A DNA stretch of 12,285 nt from Aurantibrevibacter sp041747755 (GTDB taxonomy: Bacteria; Bacteroidota; Bacteroidia; Flavobacteriales; Flavobacteriaceae), in contig JBGTEN010000273.1 in NCBI GenBank assembly GCA_041747755.1, forward strand, positions 1 through 12,285. Reading direction: 5' to 3'. Position 1 is the stretch's first letter. Each line of letters begins with the position of its first letter. The translations under genes were made by a program, and so were the position numbers. Below are positions 5,883 through 12,285 of this stretch, piece after piece. Under the pieces are notes generated by a model, which searched no databases, had not been told where the DNA came from, and worked only from the letters and a program-made list of their open reading frames with translations.

Positions 5883-7601
5883 CTAATTGTCGGTAGCTAT
5901 TTTCTTATTTTTATCAAACTCTGGAATTATCTTGTCCATAGACCGTTCAGCGAATGCTAAAATTGTTAAAGCTGGATTTGGACCTAAAGAACATGGCAAT
6001 ATGGAACCGTCCAAAACCAAGAAATTGTCGTATCCAAAAACCCGCCCATAGGTATCCACAACGCCTGTTTCTATGGTTTCTCCCATGGAGCAGCCTCCCA
6101 TATTGTGAGGCACCTCAACAATCTTTAGATATTTGGCAAAGAAATTTGGTACAAAATAGCTTTTAGCATATTTACTAAAGATGCGTCCCCATTTCTCAAG
6201 AAATTCTACATAGTCATTATTTTTTTCAATAGGAAATTCTATGTCCGCCTTCTGTTCTTTATTCAATTTGAATTCACCAACAGCATCATCTCTTCCCATC
6301 ATTAACAACGGAATGGGCCAGGTTCGTTCAATTAATTCAAAAACGGGTAAATATTTCCCCAAAAAGTTGATGACACCGCTGATTTTGCCATATTTGTGCG
6401 GTTGAAAATTGCCTGTAAGGCTCATCACAATGGCGACCATAGCTTTAATAGGTGTTGGATAGCGTCCGCCTTCAATATACATTCCCTGTACGCTACCATC
6501 TCTGTGTTTAAATTTAATGAAGTCGCTGTTCGTCGTGCCTTGGTCTGGTAAATGTTTTTTATCTGATAGCATCCATCCCACTAAATAGGCTATAATTCCG
6601 GAGGCAATCAACCATAAATTGGGTAAAATGCATGCAACAATTAGCGCTGCAAGCCCTAACCAAGACATCAACAAGCCTTTTTTCGGAATTATGAAGGTGA
6701 CATAATCACCATTCGAAAAATAGGTTTTACCAAGTTTGTTGGACAATTTCGGAAGGGTTTGATAATGCAATTTATTTTGCATTAAAAGCTCGGTACTTCC
6801 AATGGCACCAGCTCCAGAGATGAGTATTTCGCAGGTGATTTGACCTTTCTCGAAAGCGTCTTTTCGTGGGTCTTTCCAAAAAACACGATACCCGCCTTCG
6901 GCTATGATTTCAATTTTATAAACTTCTCTGAACTCACTAATGCGTGCACCGTGTTTTTCTGCCAAAAAAAGATAGTTTTTATCTAATGTATTTTTAACAT
7001 CAATTTCTCCTCCTAATATCTTTTGTTCTTTTGGGTCGGAATAACATTGCTGTGCACCATGCTTATTAATGAATTTAGCTCCAGGCTGCTCACCGGGAGG
7101 CGCATAAGAAATGCCAAGTAAAATATTACCTTGCTCTTCAACCTCTTGTGGATACGCGTCCTGCATTTTTTTTTCGGCTTCGCGAAAGATTTGGTACGAT
7201 GGGAGCTTGTTATAAGGTGGGTAATCAGGATATGTCATGGCTTCCATCATATTTTCGGCAAGTGTATAAAAAGGGTCCATGGCTTCTACGGTCAGATTGG
7301 AAGGGAAATCATCGAAAAAATCTCTTCGTTTTAAAGTTCCAGCATAAACGTGACTGCCACCACCAACACCTGCGCCTAACCATGGAATAATATTGTCACC
7401 TCGTTTTTGAAACTCATTCATCCCATACCGACCCTTATCTGGTTGCCATAACATGTCGTCATCAGCTTCAAAATTTTCCCGATTGATGCGTGTACCGCGT
7501 TCTAATATATGCACTTGCTTTCCTGCTTCAGCGAAACGCAGTGCCGCTACTGATGCACCAAAACCAGAGCCAATGATAACTATTGTTGTATCGTATTTCA
7601 T
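5883..7601 (-). CDS. GMC/cholesterol-oxidase-like FAD oxidoreductase with inserted membrane hairpin
   Basis: A 572-residue flavoenzyme. The N-terminal FAD motif is VIIGSGFGASVAALRFAEAG (8-27) with acidic Glu34 at the end of strand 2. GAGVGGGSHVYAG (76-88) is the flavin-loading segment, and ISGAGAIGSTELL (261-273) follows. The C-terminal active-site region has VPHNMGGCSMG (497-507, His499), VLDGSILP (529-536) and GPNPALTI (540-547, Asn541), the His and Asn arrangement of cholesterol oxidases and GMC enzymes. At about 309-345, between the FAD and substrate-binding parts, is a very hydrophobic stretch with two potential helices separated by PNLW, followed by SDKK. It looks like a membrane hairpin that would tether the enzyme to the cytoplasmic membrane. 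There is no signal peptide. A hydrophobic alcohol or sterol-like substrate is plausible but unproven. Its ATG overlaps the stop of the phosphoesterase gene (ATGA), so the two are translationally coupled. Confidence 0.85.
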   Translation of the reverse strand: MKYDTTIVIIGSGFGASVAALRFAEAGKQVHILERGTRINRENFEADDDMLWQPDKGRYGMNEFQKRGDNIIPWLGAGVGGGSHVYAGTLKRRDFFDDFPSNLTVEAMDPFYTLAENMMEAMTYPDYPPYNKLPSYQIFREAEKKMQDAYPQEVEEQGNILLGISYAPPGEQPGAKFINKHGAQQCYSDPKEQKILGGEIDVKNTLDKNYLFLAEKHGARISEFREVYKIEIIAEGGYRVFWKDPRKDAFEKGQITCEILISGAGAIGSTELLMQNKLHYQTLPKLSNKLGKTYFSNGDYVTFIIPKKGLLMSWLGLAALIVACILPNLWLIASGIIAYLVGWMLSDKKHLPDQGTTNSDFIKFKHRDGSVQGMYIEGGRYPTPIKAMVAIVMSLTGNFQPHKYGKISGVINFLGKYLPVFELIERTWPIPLLMMGRDDAVGEFKLNKEQKADIEFPIEKNNDYVEFLEKWGRIFSKYAKSYFVPNFFAKYLKIVEVPHNMGGCSMGETIETGVVDTYGRVFGYDNFLVLDGSILPCSLGPNPALTILAFAERSMDKIIPEFDKNKKIATDN

Positions 7602-8968
7602 TTTTTTAACTTTCTACGTTGGATAATGTCTTGTTCCAAATGCTTTTTAAACTGATGCCATACAGGACGTAATCGGTTCTCGGTTTCATAAATTTTGTCA
7701 TGGATGGATTGACCAAAATCAGAAAGCTTGATGCCTTTTGGAGTTTGCACCCGAAAAACACCTTTTTCTTTGTCTTTATAATCCATAAATATGCGAAGTG
7801 CCTGTACATCGTTGTCTTGATTAATTAAAATGATTGAGGCGCCATGCTTTGGACTTTCAGTAGGCGGCAAAACCCATCCACCTGTATTGGTCAATGTGGT
7901 CTGTCCAAATATTTCTGATTGTGTGCTTTTTTCAAAAGGCTTGTGGGTATGGCTCCATACAAAGTGAATTGGTTGATTTTCCCAACCATAATCCTTTAAA
8001 GATTGGCTGCAAAACTTACCGAAATAATTCATCAGATTTTCCATCGTTTCGTCTGAACAAGTGGTATCTCCGCGATAGCGTTCACCGCGCACTTTATCAG
8101 CCATAGTTCTAATCAACTTTTTGGATAAGTACTTTTCCATCCAATGATAGGGTAAATACGGAAAATCGACATTTTTAGCAAGATTATGGGCCAATTCATC
8201 GCGGTGCTCTTTTAGCTTTTCTTTACTGCTCAACGTTGCCATGAACTCTTCAAAATAGTTTCCTGCTTCGCCACTTCTTCCTAATTGACTAAACGCAAAA
8301 TCTATCCAACTGCCATTCTGATGCTCAAGGGCGCTCGTGCTATCTGGTGATTTCAATTCTGGATACATTGCCTGCATGGCTTTTGTAACAAAATGATAGG
8401 TGTTTTCTGCAAAATGGCCATGATGAAATAGTACAAACGGGTCTTTTGATGATGGTGAAGGAATTACAAAATTAGGATAGAGCACTTTGAGCGTTGGTAC
8501 AGACGCTACACCTGTTGGCATAAATGCTTCGAATAGAGCACTCTCAATACCGTCTTCATAACCTGGACCAGTATTATGAATGGGTTCTGGTATAGATTCT
8601 CCTTTTTTACGTGCAGCTAGCTTTTGGCGGTAATCATCTTCCATAGCCTCTTGCCATATGTGGTGGTCATGATTACCTGGAACATATACAACGCGTTCGC
8701 AGATTTTATTCTGAACTGTAAGTGCTGCTACAAAGCGTTCAAAGGAGCTCAAACTTTCTTTATAAGTACTAAATGCCAAACCTAAAATATCGCCGTTAAG
8801 TACCATCGTTGGTAGTTCTTCATCTTCATTAAAGTGAAACAATAAGTCCGCCAGACAGTCGCTAAAAATTTTTAGCAACTGATTGTCTTTCCCATTTGGA
8901 GAGGTGAAAAGGCTATCCTTTTCACCCAAATGTAAATCGGAAATAACAATGTATTTTAAATGATGCAT
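7598..8968 (-). CDS. Calcineurin-like metallophosphoesterase
   Basis: A 456-residue protein with the full metal-binding set of calcineurin-like phosphoesterases: SDLHLG (10-15, Asp11 and His13), NGDILG (58-63, Asp60), PGNHDHH (97-103, Asn99 and His100), HHGHF (182-186, His183) and SHTHKP (339-344, His340 and His342), then NTGGW (361-365). The core should hold two divalent metals and hydrolyse a phosphomono- or diester. It is larger than a minimal domain: about 150 residues (187-336), charged and rich in aromatic residues with no recognised domain, lie between motifs IV and V and may form a lid. The basic C-terminus (RRKLKK) has no signal peptide partner, so it is probably cytoplasmic. It overlaps the GMC oxidoreductase gene by 4 bases, implying coupled synthesis and perhaps a shared pathway or complex. 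Substrate unknown. Confidence 0.88.
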   Translation of the reverse strand: MHHLKYIVISDLHLGEKDSLFTSPNGKDNQLLKIFSDCLADLLFHFNEDEELPTMVLNGDILGLAFSTYKESLSSFERFVAALTVQNKICERVVYVPGNHDHHIWQEAMEDDYRQKLAARKKGESIPEPIHNTGPGYEDGIESALFEAFMPTGVASVPTLKVLYPNFVIPSPSSKDPFVLFHHGHFAENTYHFVTKAMQAMYPELKSPDSTSALEHQNGSWIDFAFSQLGRSGEAGNYFEEFMATLSSKEKLKEHRDELAHNLAKNVDFPYLPYHWMEKYLSKKLIRTMADKVRGERYRGDTTCSDETMENLMNYFGKFCSQSLKDYGWENQPIHFVWSHTHKPFEKSTQSEIFGQTTLTNTGGWVLPPTESPKHGASIILINQDNDVQALRIFMDYKDKEKGVFRVQTPKGIKLSDFGQSIHDKIYETENRLRPVWHQFKKHLEQDIIQRRKLKK

Positions 8969-9056
8969 TTAGCTTAAATTTTAATTTTTACATAAAACCT
9001 ATAAATTCTTTTCACTTTGGAATTGGAACAACCAAATTGCCCCGTTATTTTATGAC

Positions 9057-9485
9057 TTAATCTTTCTTGTTATCTATCGCAGCAACCACAATTCCGAAAA
9101 GAATGTGTCCCATAAGGCTTCCAATAATTATCAACATCATATTACCAGAAGGCTCTGGCATAGATGGGAACATTAATCCCATAAGACCCATACTAATTTG
9201 CGCGATGACAAAGGCAATAATTCCGAATACAGCCCCTTTCAATAAATTTGAAGAAATTTTTGTTAGCCAGTCTTTAATAATGTAGCTATACATTAAGGCA
9301 AAAATAATTCCAATCATAAAATGCATAATCCAACCGATAACCACTGAAACGCCCATTGTAGTCGCCAATATTTTTGGAGGTTCCATTTTTGGCATTCCCA
9401 ATTGTGCTGCAATCATCATCATAGCGGTCATTGCAATTGTTGCTACGATTCCAGCAACGATACTTCTTAAAAATTTGTTGTTCAT
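9057..9485 (-). CDS. Small four-helix membrane protein (DUF6789-like)
   Basis: A 142-residue Met- and Ile-rich membrane protein. Four hydrophobic helices lie at about 7-27, 44-69, 82-104 and 115-135. The conserved-looking features are the GIVATIAMTAMM start (12-23), the LGMPKMEPPKIL loop (29-40), GWIMHFMIGIIFALMYS (51-67) and GHILFGIV (126-133). This pattern resembles the DUF6789 family of uncharacterised bacterial membrane proteins; the name is from memory of the pattern and not from a search. His55 and His127 lie inside helices and could be functional. The gene begins 26 bases after the pyruvate oxidase stop, so the two are probably co-transcribed. Function unknown. Confidence 0.72.
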   Translation of the reverse strand: MNNKFLRSIVAGIVATIAMTAMMMIAAQLGMPKMEPPKILATTMGVSVVIGWIMHFMIGIIFALMYSYIIKDWLTKISSNLLKGAVFGIIAFVIAQISMGLMGLMFPSMPEPSGNMMLIIIGSLMGHILFGIVVAAIDNKKD

Positions 9486-9511
9486 AATTTTAGTTTTAAA
9501 AGGTTTAAATA

Positions 9512-11257
9512 TTAATCGAAAAAGGCTTTAAGTTCTTTTTTAAGGTTGTCCCATTGGTCGGCATCTCCAGAAATGATTTGGCGGACTTCCTTTAATTTTG
9601 AGGTACCAAATCCAACAGCTTCTTTAAGGCCTATGTGCGGTGGGAGAGATAATTCACCACTACTTACTACCGCATCAATAATAAATGGTTTGGTACTTAC
9701 TTTTGCCATTTTTATGGCATTCTCTATGTCTATGGCTTTTTCTACGCGGATGCCTTCTCCACCGCATAAACGTGCGTAGTCTGCAAAATTGACATTTTGT
9801 TGTTCCAAAGCGTCTAAAGCAGGAGCGAGTCCAGCTTCTTCCATTTCTAATTTCACAAAACTTAACTGGGAATTGTTGAGAATAAGGATTTTAACTGGAA
9901 GATTATATCTTACGGCCGTAATAAAATCTTGCATTGCCATATTGAAGGCGCCATCTCCAGAGATACACCATACTTCTCTGCCACGATTGGCCATGGAAGC
10001 GCCCATCGCTGCGGGTAGTCCAACTGCCATAGAACCATGATTAAAAGAACCCATGATTCTTCTGTTAGTATGAAATGAAATATGGTGTGCGGCCCAAATA
10101 GCCGAGGTGCCGGTCTCTACGGTGAAAATGGCATCGTCTGCAGCATATTCATTAATATAACGCGTAAATATTTGCGGATGTAAGGGTTCCTTATCACGCT
10201 CAGGAGAAGCTTCCTCTAATTTGCTCTTTTTCCATTTGGCAAATTTTTCGTTTAATGTTGAAAGGAATTGGTCATCAGTTTTTTCTCCGACCAACGGTAA
10301 TATGGCTTTCACAAACGCATTCACATCACTATGCACACCAATGTTCACACTGGTTCTATTGCCTATATTTTCTTCTCTTATATCAACCTGAATGGTATTT
10401 GTATCATGAGGTAAGAATTCAGTATAAGGAAAATCCGTGGCGAGCATGAGCAACAAATCACATTTCATCACTGCATTATAACCTGTTGGGTTACCAATCA
10501 ATCCTGTGAGACCAACCGTATTTTCTGTATCGTGGTCAAATATATCGGTTGCTTTTAATGTATGCGTAATGGGTGCTTTTAATTTTCTGGAAAGGTTAAG
10601 GATTTCACTTCTGGCGTCTCTACAACCATGACCTGCAAGAATAGCCACAGTTTTGGCGTTATTGATTGCTTCTACAGCTTTTTTGATGGAATCATTACCA
10701 GGCATTAGAATTGCATCAGAAATAAAAATGGGTCGTAACATTTCCTCATTTTCTGCTTTCATTCCAGCAACATCTGCAGGAAGTTCAATACGGCATACCG
10801 TTTTTCGGGACACAGCAATCTGAATAGCACGTAGAATCACACGTGGCGCCATTTCTGGCGTTTTGATAATGGCCTGATACTCACAAACATCATCGTATAC
10901 TTTTTTTAAATCGACCTCTTGAAAATAATTTGTTCCTTGTTGTATTTGCGGAACTTGTCCCGTGATGGCGATTACGGGCGTTCGTTCTTTTTTTGCATTA
11001 TAAAGTCCATTAATTAGATGCAAGGCCCCAGGTCCAACGGTACCTGCACAGACGGCAAGAGAACCTGTAGACTCACTATCTCCAAATGCCGCAAATGAGG
11101 CATTGCCTTCATGTTTAAAGCCAATCCAGTTGACGTCCTCCCTTTTTTCGATAGCTTTTACGAAAAAGTTGAGGGCATCGCCCGTGACACCATAGATGTT
11201 TTTGACTCCTGTAGCTATTAATATTTCCAATAATTGTTCAGATACGTTTTTAGACAT
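9512..11257 (-). CDS. poxB: Thiamine-diphosphate-dependent pyruvate oxidase/dehydrogenase (PoxB-like)
   Basis: A 581-residue enzyme close to E. coli PoxB in length and layout, expected to decarboxylate pyruvate to acetate and pass electrons to the quinone pool at the membrane. The Pyr domain has GVTGDALNFFV (23-33) and the catalytic Glu50 in FKHEGNASFAA. The middle FAD/nucleotide domain spans roughly 190-340. The PP domain has ISGDGAFNMAMQDF (432-445) and NNSQLSF (461-467), the ThDP/metal motif. ARLCGGEGIRVEKA (495-508), ELSLPPHIGL (535-544), and RQIISG (559-564) followed by an amphipathic tail WDNLKKELKAFF (569-580) match the PoxB C-terminus, which binds lipid in E. coli. It starts 9 bases after the DoxX stop, behind an A-rich stretch and without Shine-Dalgarno. 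Acetolactate synthase is the main alternative family, but the C-terminus favours PoxB. Confidence 0.85.
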   Translation of the reverse strand: MSKNVSEQLLEILIATGVKNIYGVTGDALNFFVKAIEKREDVNWIGFKHEGNASFAAFGDSESTGSLAVCAGTVGPGALHLINGLYNAKKERTPVIAITGQVPQIQQGTNYFQEVDLKKVYDDVCEYQAIIKTPEMAPRVILRAIQIAVSRKTVCRIELPADVAGMKAENEEMLRPIFISDAILMPGNDSIKKAVEAINNAKTVAILAGHGCRDARSEILNLSRKLKAPITHTLKATDIFDHDTENTVGLTGLIGNPTGYNAVMKCDLLLMLATDFPYTEFLPHDTNTIQVDIREENIGNRTSVNIGVHSDVNAFVKAILPLVGEKTDDQFLSTLNEKFAKWKKSKLEEASPERDKEPLHPQIFTRYINEYAADDAIFTVETGTSAIWAAHHISFHTNRRIMGSFNHGSMAVGLPAAMGASMANRGREVWCISGDGAFNMAMQDFITAVRYNLPVKILILNNSQLSFVKLEMEEAGLAPALDALEQQNVNFADYARLCGGEGIRVEKAIDIENAIKMAKVSTKPFIIDAVVSSGELSLPPHIGLKEAVGFGTSKLKEVRQIISGDADQWDNLKKELKAFFD

Positions 11258-11266
11258 AGTTTTATT

Positions 11267-11653
11267 TTAGTAAATGGTATAAATGCCACCATTTGTGGTT
11301 AATATGACAAAGGCTGCAACAAATAACAGAAGGTCATAATGCCAGCCAAAACCCTTTTCAGCGTAAAATCCAGTTTTCCACTCAAAAATTTTCTTATAGA
11401 TAGCGCCGAGCATAGTCAACATAATTAAAAGGGCCCCCACTTGAGTAAAAATGCCCAAAATGATGGAGGCAGCAGCGAGCATTTCCACAACGCCCAATAC
11501 CATGGCGGCCGATGCTGGCATCCCAATACTTTCTCCACATTCTTTAGGATTGGAAGCGTGACTTTTGCCGCTACTAAAAAACACCACTCCAACAATGATG
11601 CGAAGTAGTAAAAGTGCGGTGGAGCTTAAAAAGGTGACATCTATTAATTCCAT
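11267..11653 (-). CDS. DoxX family membrane protein
   Basis: A 128-residue membrane protein with four predicted helices (about 7-27, 47-67, 69-90 and 106-125). The pattern is typical DoxX: an early Arg in helix 1 (LLLLRIIVGVVFFSSGKSH, 14-32), EMLAAASIILGIFTQVGALL (57-76), and GWHYDLLLFVAAFVIL (103-118) before the last helix. DoxX proteins sit in the cytoplasmic membrane and act with redox partners; in mycobacteria DoxX joins a complex with SodA and a thiosulfate sulfurtransferase. Here it lies between a thioredoxin reductase gene and poxB and is almost joined to poxB (9-base gap), which suggests a redox role with these neighbours. A 249-base leader lies upstream. Confidence 0.85.
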   Translation of the reverse strand: MELIDVTFLSSTALLLLRIIVGVVFFSSGKSHASNPKECGESIGMPASAAMVLGVVEMLAAASIILGIFTQVGALLIMLTMLGAIYKKIFEWKTGFYAEKGFGWHYDLLLFVAAFVILTTNGGIYTIY

Positions 11654-11744
11654 AATTCTGTTATTTATTATTAGATTTTCGATGAAATCTTTTCGCGTGC
11701 TATTTCTAAAATCGTTTAGTAATAATAAGCCTTAACTACAAATC

Positions 11745-11804
11745 CTATTGACGCATTCCGAAAAGTAAAGCCTTGAATTGCATTCTCTTCATCGTATTGT
11801 TCAT
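11745..11804 (-). CDS. Possible 19-residue micro-ORF in the doxX leader
   Basis: An ATG at 11804 opens a 19-codon frame ending with TAG at 11745. The translation is MNNTMKRMQFKALLFGMRQ, a short basic peptide with a hydrophobic stretch. It starts after an A/T-rich segment that could serve as a flavobacterial translation start. It lies between trxB and doxX on the same strand. No family is recognised and a chance ORF of this length is likely, so this is only a candidate for a small protein or leader peptide. Confidence 0.2.
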   Translation of the reverse strand: MNNTMKRMQFKALLFGMRQ

Positions 11805-11857
11805 ATATTATTCCTATTTACATAATTATTTCGCAAATGTGCCTATGCTTACACTCT

Positions 11858-11902
11858 ATACGATTAATAATGATAGGTTAATACCAATTTCCATAATCGT
11901 AT
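11858..11902. repeat. 9-bp perfect inverted repeat after the trxB stop
   Basis: ATACGATTA (11858-11866) is the exact reverse complement of TAATCGTAT (11894-11902), with 27 bases between. The right arm directly abuts the trxB stop codon. On the minus strand the hairpin is followed by AGAGTGTAAG and not a T-run, so it is not a canonical intrinsic terminator. It may be an RNA stability element or a protein-binding site; nothing in the sequence decides. Confidence 0.5.
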
Positions 11903-12285
11903 CTATTTAAAATACTGTCTTACGCCGTAACTAGCCAAAACGCCTTCACCTGTTGCTGCGGCAACTTGTGCAATGGCGCCTTCACGACAATCACCTGCTG
12001 CAAAAATGCCATCAATATTTGTTTCTCCTAACCCTGTTGTTGTGATAAATCCACGATCGTTAAGTTCAATTAAATCTTTGATGCTTTCCGTATTGGGAAT
12101 CAATCCTATAAAAATAAAACTGCCATCGGCATATAATTCTTCCTCTTTGCCTGTGCTTTTGTCTTTTACTTTAAGTCCTTTAAAATTACTTTTTTCGTCT
12201 TTGATGAACGCCAACGATTCTTTATTCATATGTGTTTCAATATTCTTGATAGATGGCAATTTTTCGATGTAGGTTTCTGAAGCCG
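11903..12285 (-). CDS. trxB: Thioredoxin reductase-like flavoprotein, C-terminal part (5' end outside window)
   Basis: The frame stays open to the window end, giving about 127 visible residues; translation begins beyond 12285, so the internal TTG at 12259 is not the start. The visible part covers the end of the NAD(P)H domain and the C-terminal FAD domain. FIFIGLIPNTESI is the typical strand before the last loop, and DGIFAAGDCREGAIAQVAAATGEGVLAS is the hallmark FAD-binding segment of thioredoxin reductases (GD plus the CRxxxxxQVxxAxGEG pattern). The CxxC active site would lie in the missing N-terminal portion and cannot be checked. Expected function is NADPH-dependent reduction of thioredoxin or a related thiol carrier. 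It is the first visible gene of the minus-strand array that continues with DoxX and PoxB. Confidence 0.85.
   Translation of the reverse strand, partial: ASETYIEKLPSIKNIETHMNKESLAFIKDEKSNFKGLKVKDKSTGKEEELYADGSFIFIGLIPNTESIKDLIELNDRGFITTTGLGETNIDGIFAAGDCREGAIAQVAAATGEGVLASYGVRQYFK

Larger units (their letters stand above)
11654..11902. other. Leader between trxB and doxX with inverted repeat
   Basis: This 249-base gap is by far the longest inside the minus-strand array. It contains a 9-bp inverted repeat directly after the trxB stop, a possible 19-residue micro-ORF at 11745-11804, and a smaller hairpin (AGATTT at 11673-11678 against AAATCT at 11685-11690) just before the DoxX start. I found no clear TAnnTTTG -7 box with a TTTG at proper distance. 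A promoter or processing site here would separate trxB from the doxX-poxB unit. Confidence 0.5.

Noticed and set aside
12257..12259. TTG as the start of the thioredoxin reductase-like gene
   Set aside because: The same frame is open to the window end with family-like sequence, and thioredoxin reductases are about 300 residues or more, so the true start is outside.
1..12285. CRISPR array, insertion sequence or riboswitch
   Set aside because: No spaced direct repeats, no transposase-like frame with terminal repeats, and no recognisable aptamer were seen.

Overview
This AT-rich window looks like a Flavobacteriia (Bacteroidota) chromosome. No gene that I checked is preceded by a Shine-Dalgarno sequence; starts follow A-rich stretches instead. 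Most proteins resemble flavobacterial versions of their families. The genus cannot be fixed from sequence alone.

Left edge (1-835): no protein gene. It holds a strong intrinsic terminator for a plus-strand gene left of the window, a perfect 11-bp tandem repeat, and the 3' half of a CAU-anticodon tRNA (anticodon loop to discriminator base) with no matching 5' half. The tRNA fragment is what integration of a mobile element into a tRNA gene leaves at its far end, so the chromosome/element boundary probably lies near 199-240. The next ~595 bases contain nothing I can call.

836-3853: a plus-strand alpha/beta hydrolase of the haloalkane dehalogenase/epoxide hydrolase superfamily converges on a minus-strand pair overlapping by 4 bases (ATGA). 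The pair is a MerA/lipoamide-dehydrogenase-like flavoprotein disulfide reductase followed by a TIGR04283-type glycosyltransferase of the kind linked to arsenosugar biosynthesis.

4039-12285: all genes are on the minus strand. In transcription order they are the C-terminal part of a thioredoxin reductase (cut by the window end), a possible 19-residue micro-ORF, a DoxX membrane protein, a PoxB-like pyruvate oxidase, a four-helix membrane protein, a metallophosphoesterase, a GMC/cholesterol-oxidase-like flavoenzyme with a membrane hairpin inserted mid-protein (overlapping the phosphoesterase by 4 bases), an EgtD-type histidine methyltransferase, and a flavodoxin-fold protein. A hairpin with a T-rich tail follows at 3890-3918. 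The theme is redox and membrane-associated: thiol reduction, quinone-linked pyruvate oxidation, a flavin oxidase and a low-molecular-weight thiol/betaine precursor. A stress or stationary-phase redox island is a reasonable inference, but no single pathway joins all these enzymes and no regulator is present. The most unusual items are the GMC enzyme with its inserted membrane hairpin and coupled phosphoesterase, and EgtD without its EgtB partner.
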